Source of the DNA: Acidobacteriota bacterium
GTDB lineage: Bacteria > Acidobacteriota > Blastocatellia > Pyrinomonadales > Pyrinomonadaceae
Direction: 5' to 3'
Assembly: GCA_020846885.1 (NCBI GenBank)
Contig: JADLDC010000054.1
Coordinates: forward strand, 1-40,030
DNA length: 40,030 nt
Positions 24,119 through 32,698 of this stretch are shown piece after piece. Positions within the stretch are counted from its first letter, which is position 1. Each line of letters opens with the position of its first letter. A program made the position numbers and the translations under genes. The notes under the pieces are model-generated. The model saw only the letters and a program-made list of their open reading frames with translations, had not been told where the DNA came from and ran no database searches.

Positions 24119-24119
24119 T

Positions 24120-24758
24120 CTACCAATCACTATATTTCGTTCCGTCAAGTGCGGTCTCTGTTGACGATGAACGGATATCCCAAACATTAATGCCGTCCCA
24201 GCTGCCTTCATCATCGCCAGTCTGGTACGACGACCGCAGTTTCCAATCTGATTCACCGGTTATCGGATCGACCGGCAGATGCCGCAGGTACACCTTCGTC
24301 TTTTCATCAAGCTGGTTCATCTCGGTCGCCTGGACATTGCTGTTCGGGCCGCCGGCCGTAAAACTCATCCCGCGGTCGCGGACCGCGACGCCTTCGGTAA
24401 GTGTTTCCAGCGTCGGCGGATAGCGGTCAAGGTTCTCGCTGTCGAAGATCGTGCAGTCGTCTATCACCACGCGGCTTCGCGGATCGGTCGGTATCGAAAA
24501 GGCCCGCCGCGTCGGCTGGACCTGGTCTATCGCTCCGATCCCTTGCGGGCATGACCCGTTCGTGTCGCGCTTAAATTCGTCTATCGCCGACCGTACCTGC
24601 CTGAGCGTTTCGCGCAGCTTTAGCTCCTTTTGCCGCCTGGCAGCGTTCTGCGCAAGCGGGATCGTGCCCATGATCACAATGGCAAGGATGGAAAGCGTAA
24701 TGATCAGCTCAAACAATGAGAATCCGCGTTCCCGAATTTTCTTTAACTCCCTCAACAT
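24120..24758 (-). CDS. Type II secretion/type IV pilus pseudopilin, larger paralog
   Basis: I start at MLRELKKIRERGFSLFELII (24758), because the 32 extra track residues come from repeat-rich leader DNA. The 212-residue product has a prepilin signal (RERG followed by FSLFELIITLSILAIVIMGT) with Phe at +1 and Glu at +5. A long helix (LRETLRQVRSAIDEFKRDTN) leads to a globular domain of about 130 residues with a Cys pair (GSCPQGIG and DDCTIF). The end has the Trp/Asp-rich motif VDPITGESDW and a later INVWDIRSS, both typical of GspG-type pseudopilins. It precedes the shorter paralog by one base, so they are cotranscribed. Confidence 0.88.
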   Translation of the reverse strand: MLRELKKIRERGFSLFELIITLSILAIVIMGTIPLAQNAARRQKELKLRETLRQVRSAIDEFKRDTNGSCPQGIGAIDQVQPTRRAFSIPTDPRSRVVIDDCTIFDSENLDRYPPTLETLTEGVAVRDRGMSFTAGGPNSNVQATEMNQLDEKTKVYLRHLPVDPITGESDWKLRSSYQTGDDEGSWDGINVWDIRSSSTETALDGTKYSDW

Positions 24759-24787
24759 TGCCAACCAATAAATGAAAAACGGCTTCC

Positions 24788-24828
24788 GTTTCGCGGCATT
24801 CGTGTCTTCTTTCGTAAGCTTCGTGGTT
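24788..24828. repeat. Single copy of the ttcgtgtcttc repeat
   Basis: The segment cattcgtgtcttctttcg and its flanks match the left arm of the inverted repeat at 22582-22674 with a few differences. It lies just upstream of the larger pseudopilin gene and has no inverted partner here. Confidence 0.6.
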
Positions 24829-24928
24829 CGGTTTCTTGCACGACCACCAGACACTTCAAATTCTAAAATTCAGGAACCCGGAAACCTGTAACAAATAATT
24901 TGCAAGTAGTTTCTTGCCGATCGCTTTT

Positions 24929-25023
24929 CCTTTGTGCTCTTTGTGTCCGCCCTTTGCGACCTTTGTGTTAACGATTTTTTTACCACAAAGATCACAAAGG
25001 TCCAGACACAGAGGACACAAAGG
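24929..25023. repeat. Inverted CTTTGTG-type repeat in the secretin-pseudopilin gap
   Basis: The left arm, 24929-24970, built from cctttgtgctctttgtgtcc, faces the right arm, 24982-25023, with accacaaagatcacaaagg, around an AT-rich loop (acgatttttt). The gap between the secretin stop (25055) and the pseudopilin start (24758) is otherwise empty. A structure here could separate expression of the two parts of the cluster. Confidence 0.75.
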
Positions 25024-25054
25024 TACTTGCGGCTTATTCGTTATAGTCCGCCAG

Positions 25055-27574
25055 CTAAAACTTCAACGCTACGTTCTTCCCGTCCGGGGCGACAAAGCTG
25101 ATCACGTCCTTTTCAAAAGCAAGCTCGACCTTGCCGTTCGCCAGCGCCTCGACCTCGACAATGGCGATCACGCCCGACGGAGCAAGGACCGTGCCCGTGG
25201 GCAGAGCAAGCGAAACGAACATCTTGCCGTCGTTGTTTATGAACGGAGCAACCGGTGTCGCCACGGCGCCTGGGCCAAAGATATCGCCCATTGCGATCGA
25301 CCGGATAGCAAGTTTCTTTGCGTCAAACCGCAGCCCGAGCACGGCAGACCGGAAAAGGGCCGTCCCGTTTACCGAAACCGGTATTTTCACCTTTTCGCCG
25401 CGCTTCAGTTCAGGAAGCGATGCGGGAAGCACCAGCTCGGATATCGGTTTGGCCGTCGGCTCAGCCTTAACCTCTTCTGGAATGCCCAGCGTTTTCACGG
25501 GTTCGACAGAAGCGGGCGTCGGAGCGGCCGGATTTGACGTATCCGATGTCTTTGTCATCTCAAGCGTTTTTACGCCTGAATCTATCGGTTTTACATTCAA
25601 GCTACCCACAACGGGTGGCGTAGCTGCAGTATTCTCAGCGACATTTGTGCCTGAAACCTTAGCGGCCTCGGTGTTTGCCGATGTCGCGCTTGATCTTACA
25701 TACGCCGGAGCTTCCTGGTCAGGAAGCTGGACCTCGATATTGGTCGGGTTTCGGCGGGCCAGGGCAAGCATCTCTTCGCGCTCTTCCTCAATTACCATTG
25801 CCTCAAGCGAACCCGAGGTCGGCGTTTGCAGGCTGCCCGTCGGCCGTTCGATCTCGTCCTCAGGCGTAATGGCGGGAGCACGGATAACCCGTGGGGTGAT
25901 CGCGATAACAATATCAACTTGCCGGTTGTCCTTTGTAGGCGCTGTGAACAAACGTCCGAGTATCGGAATAAGGCCAAGTATCGGCAAGCCGGTGCGGCCG
26001 TTCGATTCAGTGTTCTGCGCCACGCTGGCCAACAGGAGGGTCTTGTTGTTCTGGATACGGGCAGTGCCTGTGATCTTGCGTTCGATAAACACTGGCTGGT
26101 CGGTCAAGGCGCCTGAGATGTCCTTGGACTCGATGTCCATCGTCACCTGCACGTCCTGGTTCGGAAAGACAAGGGGTTTGAATTTTAGAGTCAGGCCGAC
26201 CTGCTCATAATTGTAAACGTCGCCCAGGAAATTGTTATTCCCGTTCTGATTCCCGCTGTTGCCGATCGGTGCGAACGTAGCCGTTCTTACGGGAACACGC
26301 TGGCCGATCCGGGCCGACGAATCTTCATTGTTGAACGCATGGATCTGCGTCGATGCAACAAGCCGGGTATTATTCTTTTGCTGAAGTGCCGCAAGCGAGC
26401 TGGCAGGCAAGCCAAGCGCAACACTTGACAGGCCCAGGCCGGCCCACTTCATCGCACCCGTTATAATGCCCTGGCTGCCGCCCGTGTTGAGCAGCGAAAT
26501 GCCGCCGCCGCCAAGGTTACCCAATGAATCTTTTGTGCCGATCTGGTTGCCGAACTGAAGCAGATCGTTCTTGTTCACTTCATAGATCGCAACATCCATG
26601 ACGACCTCGGCCCGGTCTTTGTCCAGCGATTGAATAAGCTTTCCGATCAGGGCAATATTCTCTGCCGTGTCGCGGACCGTAATGCTGTTTGTGGCCGCAT
26701 CTTCGAGAACGATGGTCTGGCTGCGGCCCGGTTGGGCGGGGATCGCCGCTGTGACAAGGGCCTTAACATCCTTCGGGCTTGCGTTTGCAAGATAAAATGT
26801 CCGCAGAACGAGCTGCTGAAAATTGACACGCCTCAAGCCGTCCGCAACCAAAATGGTCCGCGGCCCGACCTTCTGAAAGAAAAGATTCTCCTGCAGGAAA
26901 ATATAATCAAGGGCTTTGGCCGACGTGACATTCTTCAGATCGATCCGGCACGTACGGCCCTCAAGCCGTGAGCCCTGATCGAAGAGGACGTTGAGATCAA
27001 GGTCCTTAGCCAATTCCTTGATGATGTATTGCAAATTGACCCCGCCCGGAAACGGCACCTGGCGGATCTGCTCAAGCTTTTGCGGTATGTCGCCTTTACC
27101 GGGCGTTGCCGGCGGAGTATAGCTGGTCTGCACCAGCTTGACCTTGCCATCGTTCGCCGGTTTCGCCGTTTTGCCGGCGCCGTCCACCATCTCCTGTTGA
27201 AGCCGAAGCATCCGCGCCATCTCGGATTTGGCGAGCTCGTTCACCGGGTCATAGGCGTACGCCTTTCGAAACGCAATGAAGGCTCCCTCATAGTCCTTTT
27301 CAGCCGCCGCGACATTTCCCTTTTTCATGTACATCTGCGACGCATTAAAAAGGGCGCGCTGCAGATGCAGGCGGTATTCCGGGTTCTTTGGGCTGTCGGC
27401 AACCGCAAGGGCAAAGGCCTCGGCGGCCTGGTCCCACTGTTCCGCGGCTTCGTGCTTCATTCCTTGCTTGAAGTACTTTTTCCCGTCGCCGATGGCAAGC
27501 ACCGCGGTGGGCGAAAGCATCGCAAAGACAAGCATGGCCGTTAGCATGACTCGGACGTGCATTGATCGTTTCAT
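25055..27574 (-). CDS. Secretin (GspD/PilQ-like) with N-terminal TPR and C-terminal cohesin-like domain
   Basis: The 839-residue protein forms the outer-membrane channel of a type II secretion or type IV pilus machine. It has a signal peptide (to about residue 28), TPR-like helices (EQWDQAAEAFALAVADSPKN; about 30-130), and a secretin N-terminal domain with VNLQYIIKELAKDLDLNVLF. An N1/N3-type segment follows (RTFYLANASPKDVKALVTA, DTAENIALIGKLIQSLD). The conserved secretin core is visible as VPVRTATFAPIG, then YEQVGLTLKFKPLV, then GLPILGLIPILGRLFTA and QVDIVIAITPRVIRA near residue 540. A Pro/Thr/Ala-rich linker leads to a final domain (LKRGEKVKIPVSVNGTALFR) that reads as a cohesin-like beta fold. 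It heads the gene cluster ending with the PilM-like protein. Confidence 0.9.
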   Translation of the reverse strand: MKRSMHVRVMLTAMLVFAMLSPTAVLAIGDGKKYFKQGMKHEAAEQWDQAAEAFALAVADSPKNPEYRLHLQRALFNASQMYMKKGNVAAAEKDYEGAFIAFRKAYAYDPVNELAKSEMARMLRLQQEMVDGAGKTAKPANDGKVKLVQTSYTPPATPGKGDIPQKLEQIRQVPFPGGVNLQYIIKELAKDLDLNVLFDQGSRLEGRTCRIDLKNVTSAKALDYIFLQENLFFQKVGPRTILVADGLRRVNFQQLVLRTFYLANASPKDVKALVTAAIPAQPGRSQTIVLEDAATNSITVRDTAENIALIGKLIQSLDKDRAEVVMDVAIYEVNKNDLLQFGNQIGTKDSLGNLGGGGISLLNTGGSQGIITGAMKWAGLGLSSVALGLPASSLAALQQKNNTRLVASTQIHAFNNEDSSARIGQRVPVRTATFAPIGNSGNQNGNNNFLGDVYNYEQVGLTLKFKPLVFPNQDVQVTMDIESKDISGALTDQPVFIERKITGTARIQNNKTLLLASVAQNTESNGRTGLPILGLIPILGRLFTAPTKDNRQVDIVIAITPRVIRAPAITPEDEIERPTGSLQTPTSGSLEAMVIEEEREEMLALARRNPTNIEVQLPDQEAPAYVRSSATSANTEAAKVSGTNVAENTAATPPVVGSLNVKPIDSGVKTLEMTKTSDTSNPAAPTPASVEPVKTLGIPEEVKAEPTAKPISELVLPASLPELKRGEKVKIPVSVNGTALFRSAVLGLRFDAKKLAIRSIAMGDIFGPGAVATPVAPFINNDGKMFVSLALPTGTVLAPSGVIAIVEVEALANGKVELAFEKDVISFVAPDGKNVALKF

Positions 27575-27834
27575 AATTTCAATAAGTGATCGGCTTTTCG
27601 TGGTGTCAATTGCTGATTACAAGAGCTTACACGCCGCGAGGTTTGCAAAGTTCCAAAAACATTAAATGTCCGGGGAACCGCGCGGTGCGGCAACATAGAT
27701 TTTCGTATTTAGCCGCCGGAAATGCAAGCTTTTTCGTTTCGAATTCGGGTTTTGTCCTGCGAGGGAGAGAGGCAGAGGATATTTTTAGCCGCTGATGTGT
27801 TGGAACTTTCGATCGCGGATCACGGATCGCGGAT
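27575..27834. other. Intergenic region between cinA and the secretin gene
   Basis: No gene is visible in these 260 bases. On the minus strand TTGACA (27604-27609) lies upstream of the secretin, but the distance to the ATG leaves almost no leader, so I do not call it a promoter. The short tandem run gatcgcggatcacggatcgc starts at 27811. No tRNA is seen. Confidence 0.5.
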
Positions 27835-29085
27835 CTACGCAGCCTCGGCTTTTAATATCCTTCGCCGAAGGTAATCCAATGCCGCCTGGCTTGAACGCCA
27901 GCGGATCAGGTATCTGTCGCCCGGAAATGTGAATCGCAGGGAGCGGGTCCCGTCGACGTCTGCATAGCCGATAAATACAGTGCCTACAGGCTTTTCCTCA
28001 GTGCCGCCGTCCGGCCCGGCAATACCTGTGACTGCAATGGCATAGTCCGACGCGGCACGTTCACGCATTCCGCGGGCCATTGCCTCGGCCGTTTCGGCAC
28101 TAACGGCCCCATGTTGGGCAAGCGTCTCTTCAGACACGCCAAGCGCGCGGATTTTTGCCTCATTGGAGTATGTGACCGCTCCTTCGAGGAAATAGGCCGA
28201 TGAACCCGCAACATCGGTCAAACGCATGCCGATAAGGCCCCCGGTGCAGCTTTCAGCAACCGCCAGGGTCTTTCCGCGCTCCTTCAGCATTGCGCCGACG
28301 ACCTCTTCCAGCGTCTCGCCATTGGTCGCAAAAACCGCGGGCCCAAGTGCGTCAGCGATCTTTTCCGCCAATTCCAGAAGCGCATTATCTGCCTCTTCCT
28401 CGTTCTCGGACCGCGCCGCCAGATGCACTTCGATCTCGCTCTTGCTGAACAGGATCGACGTTTGCACGGACGGATATGTCTTATAGATAGGGGCGATCCT
28501 TTCATCGACCGCCGATTCGCCGATGCCCGACACACGAAGCAGGCGGCGCTTGACCAAAACGCCGCCGGCCATTGCACGTACTTTTGCCGCGACGAGATCT
28601 TCGTACATCGGCTGGTTCTCTTTCGGCGGGCCAGGCAGTACGACCAGAAGCTTGCCGTTCGCCTCAGTCATCATACCTGCCGCCGAGCCATTCGGGTTAG
28701 GCAATACTTCCGCCTGGTCGATGATATATGCCTGCCGTTTATTTATCTCAGGCATCTCGCGGCCCCATCGCCTGAATCGCTCGCGCAGCACCGTCTCAAG
28801 TTCGGCATGATAGACCAACTGGCGGCCGATCGCCCGGGCCGAGACCTGACGCGTGACATCATCTTCGGTCGGCCCAAGCCCGCCGGTCGTGATAACTATG
28901 TCCGATCGCTTAATGGCGTCGCGGATAGTTTCTTCAAGCCGTTCTTCGTCGTCGCCGACGATCGTCTTGAGCTTTAACTCAACGCCCGCCTCATTCAGCT
29001 TTTGCGTAAACCAAAGGCTGTTGGTATCCATCCGTTCGGGCGTAAGAAGTTCGGAGCCAACGGCAATTATTTCTGCGGATAACAT
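27835..29085 (-). CDS. cinA: CinA: competence/damage-inducible protein with nicotinamide-nucleotide amidase domain
   Basis: The 416-residue protein joins two domains. The N-terminal MoCF/COG1058 domain (about 1-170) starts [20 protein letters not shown] and includes [16 protein letters not shown] and [12 protein letters not shown]; such domains hydrolyse ADP-ribose-type pyrophosphates. The C-terminal PncC domain (about 255-416) has the motifs [40 protein letters not shown] and [20 protein letters not shown], and deamidates nicotinamide mononucleotide in NAD recycling. The length is standard. In many genomes cinA neighbours pgpA, but here the two are far apart. The isoaspartyl peptidase gene ends 20 bases upstream. 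Confidence 0.95.
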   Translation of the reverse strand: [416 protein letters not shown]

Positions 29086-29105
29086 AGATCGTTTAATAGC
29101 TGCCG

Positions 29106-30194
29106 CTATTTGCCGTAGATCTCGACAACCGGCTTCCCTTCCTTATTGATATAGGCCCGATACATTCCTTCTGAATTGAATGAGATGCCAATATTGCCAA
29201 ACTTGTCCATGGCGATCACACCGCCGTCACCGCCGAGGCCCTGGAGCTTTCGTTTGACGACCAAATCGGCCGCCGCCTGAATGGGCAGGGCCCTATACTC
29301 CATCAACGAACTGATATCGCGTGCCACCCCCAAGCGGATAAAGTATTCGCCCCAACCGGTTCCGGAGACGCCGCACGTTTGATTGTTGGCATACGTCCCG
29401 GCACCAATTATCGGAGCATCTCCGACACGGCCGTATTTCTTGTTCGTCATTCCGCCGGTCGATGTGCCCGCGGCGATATTGCCGTCCTTGTCCAGCGCAA
29501 CGGCCCCGACCGTTCCGAATTTATTGTACGGTAGTTCGGCCGCTTCCCGACGCGACACGGATTTTGGTTTCTGGCCTTGTGCTTCAGGTTTTGAACTTTT
29601 GTCCTTTTCTTCCTTGAGTATCAGCTGCAGGGCATCCCAGCGCGGCTGTGTCCAGAAATATTTCGGATCGACCAATTCTATCTTTTGTTCGGCCGCGAAC
29701 TGCTCGGCCCCATCGCCGATCATCATCACGTGCGGGCTTTTTTCCATTACGGCACGGGCAAGCGTGATAGGGTTTTTTACCCTATGCACTCCGGCGACCG
29801 CACCCGCCGCAAGCGTTTTGCCGTCCATGATCGAGGCGTCAAGTTCGTTCTTGCCGTCATGCGTAAACACAGCTCCCTTGCCGGCGTTGAACAGCGGCGA
29901 GTCTTCCAAAATGCGGATCGCGATCTCAACCGCATCAAGCGCCGGCTTCCCGGCCTGCAATGCCTTGTAACCCGCAAGCACGGCCTCTTCCAATTTGTCG
30001 CGGTATGCCTTTTCCTGCTGCGGCGTGAGCGAGCCCTTTGCGATAACGCCCGCCCCGCCGTGGATGATAAACCCAAGCCGCGGATTCTGCGGCCCTTGAA
30101 GCTGAATTATCTCGGCCGGTGCCGGCTTTTGTGCCGGCGCGATGCTCGGCAGTACTGTTATGACAAGAAGCAGAATGGCCAGATAGTTTTTCAT
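29106..30194 (-). CDS. Isoaspartyl peptidase/L-asparaginase (Ntn hydrolase)
   Basis: The 362-residue precursor (from MKNYLAILLLVITVLPSIAP) has a signal peptide, so it acts outside the cytoplasm. The family N-terminal block is FIIHGGAGVIAKGSLTPQQE, followed by VEIAIRILEDSPLFNAGKG and ELDASIMDGKTLAAGAVA. The autocleavage site is before Thr in NKFGTVGAVALDKDG. Oxyanion and substrate residues follow in AGTSTGGMTNKKYGRVGDAP and GAGTYANNQTCGVSGTGWGE. These enzymes remove isoaspartyl residues from peptides and hydrolyse asparagine. A Lys/Ser/Gln-rich linker before the cleavage site is normal for the family. An exported location suits peptide scavenging. Confidence 0.93.
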   Translation of the reverse strand: MKNYLAILLLVITVLPSIAPAQKPAPAEIIQLQGPQNPRLGFIIHGGAGVIAKGSLTPQQEKAYRDKLEEAVLAGYKALQAGKPALDAVEIAIRILEDSPLFNAGKGAVFTHDGKNELDASIMDGKTLAAGAVAGVHRVKNPITLARAVMEKSPHVMMIGDGAEQFAAEQKIELVDPKYFWTQPRWDALQLILKEEKDKSSKPEAQGQKPKSVSRREAAELPYNKFGTVGAVALDKDGNIAAGTSTGGMTNKKYGRVGDAPIIGAGTYANNQTCGVSGTGWGEYFIRLGVARDISSLMEYRALPIQAAADLVVKRKLQGLGGDGGVIAMDKFGNIGISFNSEGMYRAYINKEGKPVVEIYGK

Positions 30195-30243
30195 AAAAAT
30201 TATTGCGGGAGCGTATCTTCCGCGGGTCAAATGCCAACGCGGA

Positions 30244-31551
30244 CTAAGCGGCCGCCTTTAGTTCCTTAAAGCCCAACACCTTACGCAGCACCGGGCTTTT
30301 GGCCAGCAGAAAGCCTTCCTCGACGGCCCAGGGCGAAAGTTCGCATGACGAATCAGCTATTGAATCCAGAAAATCGTCCCAAGCGATCCATTCGACCTCG
30401 GCGACCTCATGCGGGTTTATCGAAGGTTCCTGATCTGTCACGCCGACCAGCACCGGACAGATCTCATTCTCAACGACGCCGTCCTTCTCTGCCCGATAGC
30501 GAAAATGCGGCAGTGCAATGTGGAGTTCAACATTTCGCAGCCCAAGCTCGTACCCGAGTCTTCGGGCGGCTGCCTGCTCTGTCCGCTCATTCAGCATCGT
30601 ATGGCCGCAGCAGGAGTTGGACCAAACACCCGGCCACGTAAGCTTGCCAAACGCTCTTCGCTGCAGCAGCAGTTCGCCCTTCGAGTTAAAGAGGAAGACC
30701 GAGAACGCCCGGTGCAGCTTTGTATCCGCATTGTGCGTTTCCGATTTTCGTGCTGTCGCCAGCGGGTTATTTTCCTCGTCCACCAGCACGACCATTTCAT
30801 CGAAAGCGTAGTACGAGCGCCTGTACCAAAGGTACATCGCGATCGCGCATCCGCCGCCGATCGCCGCCGGAATTCCAAGGCCGGCAACGGCCGCCAATGC
30901 CGTCCAGAAAAAAATGATAAAGAACGCGCTCGACCCGATCTGCACCGGCGGCGGCAGCATTGGCCGAAAATGGCTGATAGTGAACTCGGTTATTAGTGAA
31001 CCGACCATCCCCACAACGACCCAACCCAGGAAATTCAGTGCCGGTACGCCGTAATAAACGCCGCCGCCTGTATAACTCCAGAAACCCAGAGTGACCGCGC
31101 CAGGGTCGAGTACGAGATCGAACGCCAAAAGAAGAAAGGTCGAGAACAGAATGCGTCGCCGCCGCGAAACGAACAGATCGCGGGCAGCCGTGTATGAGCA
31201 GAGCATCAACGGCGTCCACGCAAACGCGATCGTCCACGGAACAACGCCAAACAATTTATAACCAAGATTGCCTGAATACCCGATGTGTCCGTATGGGAAT
31301 CCGGTATATACGGCCAAGATCTCGGCGGCAACGGCGTATATGCCGAGAATAGCAACGAGTTTCGCCGCGTCGCGCCATCCGAGCCACAATTTCAATGCCC
31401 AAAATGACGGGACCGCAAAAAGCAGCACATTTATCGACGACAACACATTCGCCCAACGCGGCATCTCGACCCTGGTCATAAAGACCGCTCCCGATGCGAG
31501 CAGCACCAGCACGATGGCCGTAAAAATGCTGATTCTGGAGGTTTTTAACAT
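30244..31551 (-). CDS. Fusion of CruF-like carotenoid membrane domain and type I isopentenyl-diphosphate isomerase
   Basis: I start at MLKTSRISIFTAIVL (31551); the track begins 15 residues earlier. The first 265 or so residues form about seven membrane spans with the CruF/DUF422 signature (VLDPGAVTLGFWSYTGGGVY and YGVPALNFLGW). Known members include the archaeal bisanhydrobacterioruberin hydratase and other carotenoid enzymes. The last 165 residues are a NUDIX-type IPP isomerase. The metal-binding histidines are in THNADTKLH, the catalytic Cys in NSCCGHTM and the acidic pair in VENEICPV. So the domain that makes DMAPP is tethered to a membrane carotenoid enzyme. All catalytic residues of the isomerase appear intact. 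No frameshift is seen at the junction, so the fusion looks real. Confidence 0.88.
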   Translation of the reverse strand: MLKTSRISIFTAIVLVLLASGAVFMTRVEMPRWANVLSSINVLLFAVPSFWALKLWLGWRDAAKLVAILGIYAVAAEILAVYTGFPYGHIGYSGNLGYKLFGVVPWTIAFAWTPLMLCSYTAARDLFVSRRRRILFSTFLLLAFDLVLDPGAVTLGFWSYTGGGVYYGVPALNFLGWVVVGMVGSLITEFTISHFRPMLPPPVQIGSSAFFIIFFWTALAAVAGLGIPAAIGGGCAIAMYLWYRRSYYAFDEMVVLVDEENNPLATARKSETHNADTKLHRAFSVFLFNSKGELLLQRRAFGKLTWPGVWSNSCCGHTMLNERTEQAAARRLGYELGLRNVELHIALPHFRYRAEKDGVVENEICPVLVGVTDQEPSINPHEVAEVEWIAWDDFLDSIADSSCELSPWAVEEGFLLAKSPVLRKVLGFKELKAAA

Positions 31552-31678
31552 CCTTGTAAAAGTATTAGCCGCAGAATAGCGCGGATGGCCGGTCAAGATC
31601 GGAAGAAGGCCCCGTCAAAATCCCTCATTTCCCGATCGGCTCCAGCCGCGAAGATCCGCGGCAAAAACTTCTTCCACA

Positions 31679-32698
31679 CTATCCCATTGAGTTCAAATAA
31701 TCGCGCACCATTTTCATATCTTCCCACGTATCGCGTTTTTTGTGCGGGTCGCGAAGGAGATATGCCGGGTGGAACGTAGGCATTACCTTAACGCCAAAAT
31801 AATCCTGAAACCTACCGCGGACCTTTGTGATGCCGTCTTTGGTATCAAGGAGATTGTGCAAGGCCGTGTTGCCCATCACGACTATCACCTTTGGTTTGAT
31901 CACTGCTATCTCGCGGAGCAGGAACGGCCGACATGTGTGTGCCTCGGCCAGCGTCGGGGTCCGATTTCCCGGCGGGCGGCAGCGGTTGATGTTGCCTATC
32001 GCCACTTCTTCACGCGTCATCCCTATCGCCTCGATTATCTTGTTCAAGAGCTGGCCGGCCCGGCCAACGAACGGCTCACCTTGTTTGTCTTCATCCGCAC
32101 CGGGAGCCTCGCCAATGAACATCAGGTCGGCATTAAAATTTCCGGTCGTCTGAACGATCTGCGTCCGCCCTTCAGACAGCGGGCACCGCGTGCAGTTCCC
32201 AATGTCCGCCCAAATATCCGCCATTGTCTCGACGGAATCAGCACGAGTCGGCGTGGTCTCGCCAATCGGCAATTCACCAATCGAAGGATTCGCCGTCGTC
32301 TCCGTCGATTCTTTCGCTTTTGTCATATCATTGTCAGGAGCCGTCAGTCGATCAGTATCAACACCCGATGCGGCAGTCGGTTTTCGTTTTGAAAGCGAAG
32401 GAAGCGCCGCCAACCTGGCACCGGCCCTCGGCACGGCGGCCGGAGCCGGCAGGTCAGAACTACTAGCATTTCCGGGGTGTCGAGTCTCGATATAGCCGGA
32501 CGTTGATCTGATATCAGGCGCCGCACCGCCCGCTAACGCAGGTGGTACTGACTTGGCCGCGACGCTCCGGGATCTCGTATTGGCAGCGGAGAGTTGCGGC
32601 AGATCTACGTTCAGCGCCTCAACCCCAAGCTCCTGCAAATACAGGACGTGTTCCTTTACATCGGCTATTAGTTCAGCTATTTCCAGATCTCGCGGCAT
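31679..32698 (-). CDS. Family 4-type uracil-DNA glycosylase (Fe-S) with long low-complexity N-terminus
   Basis: The 339-residue protein removes uracil from DNA. The catalytic part starts near residue 165 with the cysteines of the Fe-S cluster in [34 protein letters not shown] is motif A, then [20 protein letters not shown] holds two further cysteines. The second motif reads [20 protein letters not shown]. The first 160 residues are a low-complexity linker rich in Ala, Pro, Ser and Thr after a short helical start, unusual in length for this family. Within the linker, VPPALAGG is encoded by a REP-like repeat inserted in frame. Its start overlaps the end of coaBC by 26 bases, implying coupling. 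Catalytic identity is firm, while the N-terminal function is unknown. Confidence 0.93.
   Translation of the reverse strand: MPRDLEIAELIADVKEHVLYLQELGVEALNVDLPQLSAANTRSRSVAAKSVPPALAGGAAPDIRSTSGYIETRHPGNASSSDLPAPAAVPRAGARLAALPSLSKRKPTAASGVDTDRLTAPDNDMTKAKESTETTANPSIGELPIGETTPTRADSVETMADIWADIGNCTRCPLSEGRTQIVQTTGNFNADLMFIGEAPGADEDKQGEPFVGRAGQLLNKIIEAIGMTREEVAIGNINRCRPPGNRTPTLAEAHTCRPFLLREIAVIKPKVIVVMGNTALHNLLDTKDGITKVRGRFQDYFGVKVMPTFHPAYLLRDPHKKRDTWEDMKMVRDYLNSMG
32526..32552. repeat. Single REP-like unit inside the uracil-DNA glycosylase gene
   Basis: On the minus strand it reads GTCAGTACCACCTGCGTTAG and on, matching the arms of the coaBC repeats at 24 of 27 positions. It encodes VPPALAGG in the linker. 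Its inverted partner is not seen, so it may be a decayed half of a former pair. Confidence 0.75.

Noticed and set aside
27575-27834. tRNA-like TTCGAAT sequence in the secretin-cinA gap
   Set aside because: No acceptor stem or anticodon arm can be drawn around it.
31650-31675. GCCGCG/CGCGGC hairpin between the glycosylase and the fusion gene
   Set aside because: On the minus strand the T tract lies on the wrong side for a terminator, and the gap otherwise shows nothing consistent.
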